Assembly: GCF_014873495.1 (NCBI RefSeq)
Contig: NZ_JADBGF010000001.1
Coordinates: 5,084,001-5,148,000, forward strand
DNA length: 64,000 bases
Direction: 5' to 3'
Origin: Streptomyces stelliscabiei
GTDB taxonomy: Bacteria; Actinomycetota; Actinomycetes; Streptomycetales; Streptomycetaceae
The translations under genes were made by a program, and so were the position numbers. The notes beneath the pieces were generated by a model, which saw only the letters and a program-made list of their open reading frames with translations, ran no database searches and was not told where the DNA came from. This document shows positions 22,541 through 30,094 of this stretch, one piece after another. Positions within the stretch are counted from its first letter, which is position 1; each line of letters starts with the position of its first letter.

Positions 22541-23935
22541 ATGCACCTCGCCGCACACCTCCCCGCCCTCGCCCTCCCCGCCCTCCCCGCCCTCCCCGCC
22601 CTCCCCGCTCAACCCTTCGCGCACCTCGCCGCACAGTCCGAGTCCACCGCGCACTCCTCCGCCGTCTTCCTGGTCGAGTTCGGCGCGATCATCCTCGGCC
22701 TGGGGCTGCTGGGACGGTTCGCGGCGCGGTTCCGGCTGTCGCCCATCCCGCTGTATCTGCTGGCCGGGCTGGCCTTCGGCGAAGGCGGGCTGCTGCCGCT
22801 GGGCACCAGCGAGGAGTTCGTCGCGATCGGCGCCGAGATCGGCGTGATCCTGCTGCTGCTCATGCTCGGCCTGGAATACACCGCCAGCGACCTCGTCTCC
22901 AACCTCAAGACCCAGTACCCCGCCGGACTCGTCGACGCCTGCCTCAACGCCCTGCCCGGCGCCGCCATGGCCTTCCTCCTCGGCTGGGGGCCCGTCGCCG
23001 CCGTCGTCCTCGCCGGCGTCACCTGGATCTCCTCCTCCGGCGTCATCGCCAAGGTCCTCGGCGACCTCGGACGCCTCGGCAACCGCGAAACCCCCGTCAT
23101 CCTCAGCATCCTGGTCCTGGAAGACCTCTCCATGGCCGTCTACCTCCCGATCGTCACCGCCCTGCTGGCCGGGGTCGGTCTGGCGGCGGGCAGCGCGACC
23201 CTCGCGATCGCGCTCGGGACGGCCGGGCTCGTGCTGCTGGTGGCGGTGCGGTACGGACGGCACATCTCCCGGTTCGTCTCCAGTGACGACCCCGAGAAGC
23301 TGCTGCTCGTCGTGCTCGGGGTGACGCTCGTCGTCGCCGGGCTGGCTCAGCAGCTGCAGGTGTCGGCGGCGGTGGGCGCGTTCCTGGTGGGCATCGCGCT
23401 GTCGGGCGAGGTGGCCGAAGGCGCGCACAGTCTGCTGGCGCCGCTGCGGGACCTGTTCGCGGCCGTGTTCTTCGTCTTCTTCGGCCTGCACACCGACCCC
23501 GCCAGCATCCCGCCGGTCCTCCTGCCCGCGCTCGTCCTGGCCGTCGTCACCGCCCTGACGAAGATCGCCACCGGGTACTGGGCCGCGCGGCGGGCCGGTA
23601 TCTCCGCGAAGGGCCGCTGGCGGGCGGGCGGCACGCTGGTCGCGCGCGGCGAGTTCTCCATCGTCATCGCCGGCCTCGCCGTCACCGCCGGCATCGAACC
23701 CTCCCTCGGCCCCCTGGCCACCGCCTACGTCCTCATCCTGGTCATCATCGGCCCGCTGGCCGCGCGCTGGACCGAGCCGATGGCCATGTGGCTCACCGGC
23801 CGCCTGCGCGGGGCCCCGGCTACCGGCGCGGGGGTCGGCGCAGGGGAAGCGGACGGTACGCCCCTGTCGGCTTCGGCTTCGGCTGAAGCGCACGAGGCGT
23901 TGGACGACGAACGGGACACCGCCGACCGGACCTGA
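22541..23935 (+). CDS. CPA2-family cation:proton antiporter (KhtU/KefB-like)
   Basis: A 464-aa antiporter with about 12 helices, probably exchanging K+ (or Na+) for H+. Family motifs include FGAIILGLGLLGRFAARFRLSPIPLYLLAGLAFG, LMLGLEYTASDL, ISSSGVIAKVLGDLGRLGNRETPVILSILVLEDL (discontinuous helix with the ED pair) and VARGEFSIVIAGLA. ATG 22541 is 10 nt from GGGAG at the end of the regulator gene. The N-terminus carries an ALPALPALPALP stretch from short repeats. Lacks a RCK domain itself, consistent with a separate KhtT-like partner. Confidence 0.92.
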   Translation: MHLAAHLPALALPALPALPALPAQPFAHLAAQSESTAHSSAVFLVEFGAIILGLGLLGRFAARFRLSPIPLYLLAGLAFGEGGLLPLGTSEEFVAIGAEIGVILLLLMLGLEYTASDLVSNLKTQYPAGLVDACLNALPGAAMAFLLGWGPVAAVVLAGVTWISSSGVIAKVLGDLGRLGNRETPVILSILVLEDLSMAVYLPIVTALLAGVGLAAGSATLAIALGTAGLVLLVAVRYGRHISRFVSSDDPEKLLLVVLGVTLVVAGLAQQLQVSAAVGAFLVGIALSGEVAEGAHSLLAPLRDLFAAVFFVFFGLHTDPASIPPVLLPALVLAVVTALTKIATGYWAARRAGISAKGRWRAGGTLVARGEFSIVIAGLAVTAGIEPSLGPLATAYVLILVIIGPLAARWTEPMAMWLTGRLRGAPATGAGVGAGEADGTPLSASASAEAHEALDDERDTADRT

Positions 23936-23975
23936 GGGCCAAGGGCACGGCAACCACCCCCCTCGCCCTCCTCCC

Positions 23976-24878
23976 CTAGTCCTCCTCCCCCGCCCCCTCC
24001 TCCGCGTCGAAACTGGCGAAGTACGCGGCCGCCATGTCCTCGTCGGCATGGCCCTGGGCGGCGGCGCGGGTGAGGCGGGCCGCGCCGGCGGCGGCGATGT
24101 CGAGGCGTACGCCGTGCCGCCGGCCGGCCTCGACGATGAGACGGGCGTCCTTCGCGGCGGTCGAGACGGCGAAGGAGGCCGGGGAGAGGCGGTCGTCGAG
24201 GATGAGCGCGGACTTGGCGTGCAGATAGCCCATGTCGAGCGGGCCGCCCTCGATGATCTCGAAGAAGGACCGCGGGTCGACACCGAGCGCCTGGGACAGG
24301 GCCAGCACCTCACCGGCCGCGTTGGTCGCGGCGAGCACCCAGCTGTTGGCCACCAGCTTGAGCCGGGTCGCGGTGCCCGCCGCGCCGTCCTCGCCGGTCC
24401 AGACGGTACGGGCGCCGACGGCGTCGAAGACGGGGGTCACCGTCCCCCGCCCCTCGACCGGGCCCGCGGCCAGCACCGTCAACTGCCCCGCCTCCGCGGG
24501 CTGCCGGGTACCGAGCACCGGGGCGTCGTAGAAGACCAGCCCGTGCTCACCGGCCAGCGCGGCCAGTTCGGCGACGCCCTCCACCCCTGCGGTCGTGGAC
24601 TGGACCCAGGCCGTGCCGGGGCTCAGCGCGGGCGCCGCCTCACGCATCACGTCCCGGGCCGCGGCCCCGTCGTACAGGATCGTGAGCACCACGTCCGCCC
24701 CGCGCACGGCCTCGGCCGGGCTGTCGGCGATCCGCGCCCCGTCGGCGGCGAGCGGCTCGGCCTTCTCCCGGGTGCGGTTCCAGGCCCGTACGGCGTGGCC
24801 GGCGCGGACGAGGTTGCGGGCCATCGCGGCGCCCATGATGCCGGTACCCAGGACGCTTACGGTGAGCTTGTCGGTCAT
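23976..24878 (-). CDS. NAD(P)-dependent oxidoreductase, 3-hydroxyisobutyrate dehydrogenase family
   Basis: A 300-aa beta-hydroxyacid dehydrogenase-like enzyme. The Rossmann glycine motif VLGTGIMGAAMARNL is at 9-23, followed by AWNRTREKAEPL (an Arg suggesting NADP(H) preference), the substrate-binding APVLGTRQPAEAGQLTVLAAG and the catalytic helix LKLVANSWVLA. The C-terminal helical domain ends in an acidic EEGAGEED tail. Substrate cannot be told; imine reductases and glyoxylate/succinic semialdehyde reductases share this pattern. Divergent from the dioxygenase gene. Confidence 0.88.
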   Translation of the reverse strand: MTDKLTVSVLGTGIMGAAMARNLVRAGHAVRAWNRTREKAEPLAADGARIADSPAEAVRGADVVLTILYDGAAARDVMREAAPALSPGTAWVQSTTAGVEGVAELAALAGEHGLVFYDAPVLGTRQPAEAGQLTVLAAGPVEGRGTVTPVFDAVGARTVWTGEDGAAGTATRLKLVANSWVLAATNAAGEVLALSQALGVDPRSFFEIIEGGPLDMGYLHAKSALILDDRLSPASFAVSTAAKDARLIVEAGRRHGVRLDIAAAGAARLTRAAAQGHADEDMAAAYFASFDAEEGAGEED

Positions 24879-25090
24879 GACGTCAACTTCCTGCCGCGTA
24901 CAGTGCGTTGCAGTGTCGCAGTCCGGGACGGGCCGGGGGGCGGTACGACACCGGGCGAACGGATCCTCTCGCCGGGCCGGCCGCGCGGCGCGGCCGTCGT
25001 CCGATCAGGACACTTGTCGGCCGGTCCGCATGCGCGCGCGGCGCCCGGGGAAGACCGGGCCTACGACCGGCGTCGAAGGGCGAGCCAGCG

Positions 25091-26080
25091 ATGAGCACCG
25101 ACACGAACACGTCCTCAGGGGCACCGGAGGGCGGCCTCGACGTGCGCCCCGCCTCCGGGCACATCGGCGCCGACATCCACGGCGTGGACCTCGCCGGCCC
25201 GCTCGACGACACGACCGTCGCCGGTGTCCGGGCCGCGCTGCTGCGCTGGAAGGTCGTGTTCTTCCGGGGCCAGCGGCTGGACCACGCCGGCCAGATCGCG
25301 TTCGCGCGCCGCTTCGGGGAGCCGGTCCGCCTGCGCGCGAGGGGCTCGGTCTCCCCGGCCGCGCACCCCGAGATCGAGACGACGGCCGACCGTCAGGAGC
25401 TGGGCCGCAAGCACGGCATGGACCAGGCCGAATGGCTGGAGCGCCGCCGCCACTCCACCCTCCGCGGCTGGCACGCCGACCACACCGCGCGCATCGACCC
25501 GCCCGCCCTGACCCTGCTCCGCGCCGAACGCGTCCCCCCGTACGGCGGGGACACCACGTGGGCCAACCTCGCCACCGCCTACGCGGGCCTGTCGGAGCCG
25601 GTGCGCCGGTTCGCCGACGGGCTGCGCGCCGAACACCGGCTGGGCGTCGGCTATCTCGCCCGTTCGGGCCCCGACCCCTACCTCCGCCATCTCCAGGACC
25701 ACCAGGTCGCGTCCGTCCACCCGGTCGTCCGCGTGCACCCCGAGACCGGCGAACGGGTCCTGTACGTCAACCCGTACTACGTCGAGAACATCGTCGACGT
25801 CACCCGGGCCGAGAGCCGGCTCCTGCTGGAGATGTTCGTCGAGCAGATCACGCGCCCCGAGTACACGGTCCGCTTCCGCTGGGAGCCGGGTTCCGTGGCC
25901 CTCTGGGACAACCGTGCCACCGTCCACCTCGCCCCGAGCGACGCCGCCCACCTGGACTTCCCGCGCATCATGCACCGCGTGATGATCGCCGGTGACCGGC
26001 CCGTCGGCGTCGACGGCACCCCGTCGAAGTCGCTCTGCGGCGCACCACTGCACCAGCGGAACGAACAGCGGAACGCCTAG
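25091..26080 (+). CDS. TauD/TfdA-family Fe(II)/2-oxoglutarate dioxygenase
   Basis: A 329-aa non-haem iron oxygenase. The iron triad is visible: HAD at 128-130 (RGWHADHTA) and the distal His in DNRATVHLAP, with the 2-oxoglutarate Arg in IMHRVMIAGDRP. The N-terminal HIGADIHGVDLAGPL and VVFFRGQRLDHAGQIAFARRFG are typical of taurine/2,4-D dioxygenases. ATG 25091 gives a standard family length; the longer frame from 24908 overlaps the divergent promoter. The substrate is probably a small sulfonate, sulfate ester or carboxylate, undetermined. Confidence 0.9.
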   Translation: MSTDTNTSSGAPEGGLDVRPASGHIGADIHGVDLAGPLDDTTVAGVRAALLRWKVVFFRGQRLDHAGQIAFARRFGEPVRLRARGSVSPAAHPEIETTADRQELGRKHGMDQAEWLERRRHSTLRGWHADHTARIDPPALTLLRAERVPPYGGDTTWANLATAYAGLSEPVRRFADGLRAEHRLGVGYLARSGPDPYLRHLQDHQVASVHPVVRVHPETGERVLYVNPYYVENIVDVTRAESRLLLEMFVEQITRPEYTVRFRWEPGSVALWDNRATVHLAPSDAAHLDFPRIMHRVMIAGDRPVGVDGTPSKSLCGAPLHQRNEQRNA

Positions 26081-26196
26081 CGGCACCGGCGCGGGGCGAG
26101 CAGCGGCACAACCGGCTGCCGGCGCAAGGCGGATGGCGGGTGGCGCACTGCCCCGGGCGGGTGGCCAGGACGTCGATCGCGGGTACCCGGCGCCCC

Positions 26197-26504
26197 ATGG
26201 GTGACGTACTCGTCGGGACCTGCTCGTGGACGGACCGGGCGCTGCTGGCCAGCGGCTGGTACCCGCGCGGACATCGCGACGCCGGCCCCCGACTCCGCTA
26301 CTACGCCGAGCGGTTCCCGGTCGTCGAGGTGGACTCCAGCTACTACGTCCTGCCCAGCCGCCGCAACAGCCTCCTCTGGGCTCACCCCGGTTGCGGTCGG
26401 CCGCCGCACAGGTGGACGAGCTGCACGTCCTCTTCAACAACTGCTGCGCCGACGCGGCCGTACGGGCGGCGGGGACGATGCGGCGGATCCTCGACGAAGG
26501 GTGA
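26197..26504 (+). pseudogene. Remnant of a DUF72-family gene
   Basis: From ATG 26197 the frame gives a good DUF72 N-terminus (MGDVLVGTCSWTDRALLASG, RLRYYAERFPVVEVDSSYY). After about 65 residues the similarity stops, and the family's C-terminal motif (VDELHVLFNNCCADAAVRAA...) appears in another frame up to 26504. DUF72 proteins are about 240-280 aa, so roughly the central 140 residues are deleted and the frame is shifted at the junction (near 26390-26415). No function is expected. Confidence 0.82.
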
Positions 26505-26534
26505 GCCCCGCCGACCGGCCCCGGTCCGGCCCCG

Positions 26535-28811
26535 CTAGCTCACCCGTACCGGCTTCTCCACGGTGACCTGGTCGATCTCCGTCGTACGGACCGTGAGCCT
26601 CATCGTCCACTTGCCGGGCAGGGGGAGCCGCAGCTCGTCGGTGACCCAGTAGCCGCCGCGGTCGGTGAGCTTGGCGTCGATCGGGCCGATCTTCTGAGCC
26701 TTGAGGGTGAAGGTGAGCCGCAGTTCGGGAACGGTGGCGATGCCGCCGTCGGGGCCGAAGACCACGGCCTGCACGGAGTTCTTGCCGACCCGCCCGGGGC
26801 CGAGGTCGATCTGGACCTTGCCGTGCCCGTTCGGGGTGCCGACGTCGAAGGGGATCGTCGTCGAGGACGCCGTGACCCCACCGGCCGCCTCGCTCGCGCT
26901 CTCCTCGGCGATCTCCGCCGCCGCCCGGCCCGGGAGGGTGCCCGTCAGCACGGTGGTGATCACCAGGACGACGACCGCGACGGTGAACTCCGCGAGCACC
27001 GACTGCCGCAGGCGTCGGCGCGGCGGATCGGCCGCCAAGGGATCCTCGGCCGACGAGCCTTCGCGGTCGCCCCGGCCTCCGTCGCCCCGGCCAGCCTCTC
27101 CCCGGTCGTCGCCGGCTCCCTGGTCAGGCGAGGGCGCGTCGGCGGACGACACGGCGGCGGGGGTCACAGCGGACGCCCCCTCGCCCACCCGCCCGGTCAC
27201 CCGCGCCGCCACCGCCACGGCCGCCCGCTCGGTGACCTCGGCCCGCTCGCGAACGACGGCCGTCACCGACCCCGCGGCGGCCTCGTCCGACCCCGCGGCG
27301 GCCTCGTCCGACCCGGCCTCCCGCCTCGACGCGACAGCCTCCGCCGCCGGAGCCGCCGCCGGAGACTCCCCGGCCTCCCCCAGACGCCCCGTCCAACGCC
27401 GTGAGAACGCCGCCGCCACCAGCAGGAGCAGCACGGCGACCAGCTTGGCGACCAGGACCTCCCCGTACGCCGTGGAGGTGAAGGCGGACCAGGAGCCGAG
27501 GCCGCGCCAGGACTGGTAGACGCCGGTGACGACGAGGACGATCACCGAGACGAAGGCCAGCCGGGAGAAACGGTTGACCACGGCGGCCGACAGGGTCTCC
27601 GGCGCCCGGTACAGCACGGTGAGCAGCGCGGTCAGCCCGCCCAGCCAGACGGCCATGGCCAGCAGATGCAGCACCGAGGAGGTCATCGCGACCGGCACCT
27701 GGATACCGGCGGAGGCGTGCTCGGCGGCCGCCCAGGTCCCGGCGAGACCCACCGAGAGCAGCGCACCGCCGAGGAGAGCGCCCTTCCCCCACGCGTCGCC
27801 CCGCCGGCGTACGAGGACGAGGGCCGCCACCATGAGCAGCGCCAGCCGGGCCAGCAGCGCGAGTCCCGGCCGGCTCACCAGCGTCTCGCGCAGCACGGAG
27901 AGGTCGAGGGCGGCCCCGATGCCGGTGCCCCGCTCGTACGGCCCGCGGAGCAGCAGCAGGGCGGCCGAGGCGAGCAGCAGTGCCAGCCAGCCGGCCAGGA
28001 GCAGCTTGCGCAGCGACTCGGCCGGGCCCCCGAGCACGACCGCCAGGAAGAAGGTCACGCCGATGAGCAGGGCGAGGGCGCCGTACGCGAAGTAGCGGGT
28101 GATGTCGTAGAGGGAGGAGGTGAGCGGGTCCTCGGTGAGGTCGGAGGGCAGGACCGCGGCGGTCGCGGAGGGCTCGCCGATCGAGAAGAGCAGGGCACCC
28201 GAGATGGGGTGGCTGTCGGCCGAGACGACCCGCCAGGCGATCGTGTAGGTGCCGTCGGCGAGGCCGCCGGGCAGGGTGACACCGGCCGTGTCGGACCGGC
28301 CGCCCGCGCGCCCCGGCCGGCCCGTGTCGACCGCCCGGTTCTCCGGATCGACGACGCGGATGGAGTCCTCCAGGAGGCTCACCGACTCGGTGAAGCGGAG
28401 GGTGATGTCCTTGGGGGCGGCGTCGAGGACGCTGCCGTCGACGGGGTCGCTGCCCTTGAGGGCGGCGTGCGCGGAGGCGGTACCCGCTCCCGCGAGGAGG
28501 AACAGGATCAGCGCGGTGCCCAGCAGCACCAGGCGCCGGATCCCACGGCCCCGGCCGCCGCTCCGGTCTCCGGCCCGGCCGCGGTGGCCACCGAAGCCGC
28601 AGGTTCGGCCCGGCCGCCCCGCGCCCCGGTCCCCACCTCTGCCGCTGTTGCCGACCCCGCCCTCGACGGGGCCGCTGTCGCCGCCCCTGTCCTCGACTGG
28701 GTCGCTGTACCTGCGTCGGTCCACGTAGTGCTCCGGATCCACGGTCGCCGGCTCTCGGACTCCTCGAACACGTACGGACGCCGCGAACGCCGCGTTCAAC
28801 GCGATCCGCAC
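26535..28811 (-). CDS. CopC-CopD fusion, copper resistance/uptake membrane protein
   Basis: An export signal (RRLVLLGTALILFLLAGAGTASA) is followed directly by HAALKGSDPVDGSVL, the CopC domain with its N-terminal copper-binding His, and VVSADSHPISGALLFSIG at its end. About eight helices of a CopD domain follow. A long Ala/Glu/Ser-rich insert (encoded around 27020-27400, with SDEAAAG repeated) separates the last CopD part from a C-terminal YcnI-like/FixH-like module (MRLTVRTTEIDQV). Start is uncertain: I use GTG 28811, the earliest with a ribosome-like GGAGG; GTG 28724 is possible. The N-terminal region before the signal is Gly/Arg rich and may be untranslated. Lies 31 bp after the cupin gene. 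Confidence 0.8.
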   Translation of the reverse strand: MRIALNAAFAASVRVRGVREPATVDPEHYVDRRRYSDPVEDRGGDSGPVEGGVGNSGRGGDRGAGRPGRTCGFGGHRGRAGDRSGGRGRGIRRLVLLGTALILFLLAGAGTASAHAALKGSDPVDGSVLDAAPKDITLRFTESVSLLEDSIRVVDPENRAVDTGRPGRAGGRSDTAGVTLPGGLADGTYTIAWRVVSADSHPISGALLFSIGEPSATAAVLPSDLTEDPLTSSLYDITRYFAYGALALLIGVTFFLAVVLGGPAESLRKLLLAGWLALLLASAALLLLRGPYERGTGIGAALDLSVLRETLVSRPGLALLARLALLMVAALVLVRRRGDAWGKGALLGGALLSVGLAGTWAAAEHASAGIQVPVAMTSSVLHLLAMAVWLGGLTALLTVLYRAPETLSAAVVNRFSRLAFVSVIVLVVTGVYQSWRGLGSWSAFTSTAYGEVLVAKLVAVLLLLVAAAFSRRWTGRLGEAGESPAAAPAAEAVASRREAGSDEAAAGSDEAAAGSVTAVVRERAEVTERAAVAVAARVTGRVGEGASAVTPAAVSSADAPSPDQGAGDDRGEAGRGDGGRGDREGSSAEDPLAADPPRRRLRQSVLAEFTVAVVVLVITTVLTGTLPGRAAAEIAEESASEAAGGVTASSTTIPFDVGTPNGHGKVQIDLGPGRVGKNSVQAVVFGPDGGIATVPELRLTFTLKAQKIGPIDAKLTDRGGYWVTDELRLPLPGKWTMRLTVRTTEIDQVTVEKPVRVS

Positions 28812-28842
28812 CGGCCCGCCCCGCCTCCGGGCACCCCCGAAC

Positions 28843-29331
28843 CTACGCCCGCCCCAGCTCCCCGATCTCGGCGGCCCGGTCCGGGTGGAGCAGCGCCAGT
28901 TCCGCCGCGTCCCCGTGCTCGTATCCCCCGAAGGTGAACCCCGGCGCCATCGTGCACCCGAACAGCGTCCAGCCACGGCCGTCTGCGGTGCCCGGGACCC
29001 TCGCCCCCATCCAGGTCCCCGCGGGCACGACGTACTGCACGTGCTGCCCGTCGAGCACCCGCGGTCCGAGGATGACGACCCGCGAGGACCCGTCCGGGGC
29101 GAGCAGCAGCATCCGGAGCGGGTCGCCGAGGTGGTAGTGCCAGATCTCGTCGCCGGGCAGCCGGTGCAGTGCGGAGTAGTCGCCGGGCTCGGTGGTGAGC
29201 AGGGCGACGATCGCGGTCCCCTCCGGCCGCCCGTCGTCCCGCTCGGGCCCCGCCCAGGTCTGCCGGAAACGGCCGCCCTCACGCGGGATGGGCTCCAACG
29301 CGTAGTGCGCGATGAGGTCTTCGGGAGTCAT
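28843..29331 (-). CDS. Cupin-domain protein (DUF985 family)
   Basis: A 162-aa single-domain cupin: MTPEDLIAHYALEPIPREGGRFRQTW, then TAIVALLTTEPGDYSALHRLPGDEIWHYHLGDPL (metal motif GDEIWHYH), and VPAGTWMGAR...FGCTMAPGFTFGGYEHG. DUF985 cupins resemble sugar epimerases, but a reaction is not established. ATG 29331 matches the family start; the longer frame upstream is low complexity. Co-directional with the CopCD gene, so it may be co-transcribed. Confidence 0.88.
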   Translation of the reverse strand: MTPEDLIAHYALEPIPREGGRFRQTWAGPERDDGRPEGTAIVALLTTEPGDYSALHRLPGDEIWHYHLGDPLRMLLLAPDGSSRVVILGPRVLDGQHVQYVVPAGTWMGARVPGTADGRGWTLFGCTMAPGFTFGGYEHGDAAELALLHPDRAAEIGELGRA

Positions 29332-29347
29332 CCGCCCGAGGCTACGC

Positions 29348-29425
29348 CCGCCACCACCGCGTCCGTCACCCCTCCGTCCGTCACCACCGCGTCCGTCCAC
29401 CACCGCGTCCGTCACCGCGCCCGCC
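29348..29425. repeat. Short imperfect tandem repeat upstream of the cupin gene
   Basis: CACCACCGCGTCCGTC occurs three times, with a fourth partial copy, within about 75 bases of the gap between the acyltransferase and cupin genes. Probably slippage of low-complexity DNA. Confidence 0.6.
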
Positions 29426-29482
29426 GCCCCGCCGCCCCGCCGCCCGGCCGACCGGCCCACCGGCCCACGACACCGCTAGGGC

Positions 29483-30094
29483 CTACCAGCCCCGCAGGCT
29501 CTCCCTCCGCAGGAACGCCAGCCGGGCCCGCTTCTCGGGCAGGTACACCTCCGGCAGATCGACCTCCGGCAGGACGACGACCGGCCCGCGCTCGAACCCC
29601 TGACGGGTGAACCGCGCGATGGCCCGCTCGTTCCGCTCGTCCGGATCGACGACGACCCGTGGCCGGTCCAGCCCGACCAGCACGTACGAGGCGAAGACCG
29701 CCAGCACCGAGGACGACCACCCCGGCCGCCCTCCGCCCTCCCCGGCGGGCGCCAGCAGCACATGGACGCCGATGTCCCCGGGCTCGACCTCGTAGGCCTC
29801 GCCGACCCGGTCCGCCTCCGGCTCGTAGGTCTGCAGCAGTCCGACCGGCTCGCCGTCGTGCACCGCGAGGTAGGCGTGGTGGGTGTCGTAGGCCGCCAGT
29901 CCCTCGTACACCTCCCGGACCTGCTCCTCGGTGAGCCCGTTCATGCCCCAGAACCCGGCCCTCGGCTCACTCACCCAGCCATGGACCACCCCGGCGTCGG
30001 CCCTCGCGTCCAACGGCAGGATCCGCACGGTCCCGAACCCGTCGGCCACCTGCTCGTGAACGGCCACCCGGTCGCCGTACGACTCGACGCTCAT
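29483..30094 (-). CDS. GNAT acyltransferase of the siderophore AlcB/IucB type
   Basis: A 203-aa GNAT protein whose middle matches the hydroxamate acyltransferase subgroup: VHGWVSEPRAGFWGMNGLTEEQVREVYEGL, AYLAVHDGEPVGLLQTYEPE, and GDIGVHVLLAPAGE. Such enzymes acylate N-hydroxylated diamines in siderophore assembly. ATG 30094 follows GAGGAGA and overlaps the acylase stop by ATGA. Together with the acylase and the divergent siderophore reductase under an iron box, it likely tailors or recycles a hydroxamate siderophore. A pair of this kind (desG/desH) has been described beside desferrioxamine genes in some Streptomyces. Confidence 0.82.
   Translation of the reverse strand: MSVESYGDRVAVHEQVADGFGTVRILPLDARADAGVVHGWVSEPRAGFWGMNGLTEEQVREVYEGLAAYDTHHAYLAVHDGEPVGLLQTYEPEADRVGEAYEVEPGDIGVHVLLAPAGEGGGRPGWSSSVLAVFASYVLVGLDRPRVVVDPDERNERAIARFTRQGFERGPVVVLPEVDLPEVYLPEKRARLAFLRRESLRGW

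Noticed and set aside
22472..24313. 613-aa minus-strand ORF across the antiporter gene
   Set aside because: Covers opposite-strand coding sequence with clear transporter motifs; shadow frame.
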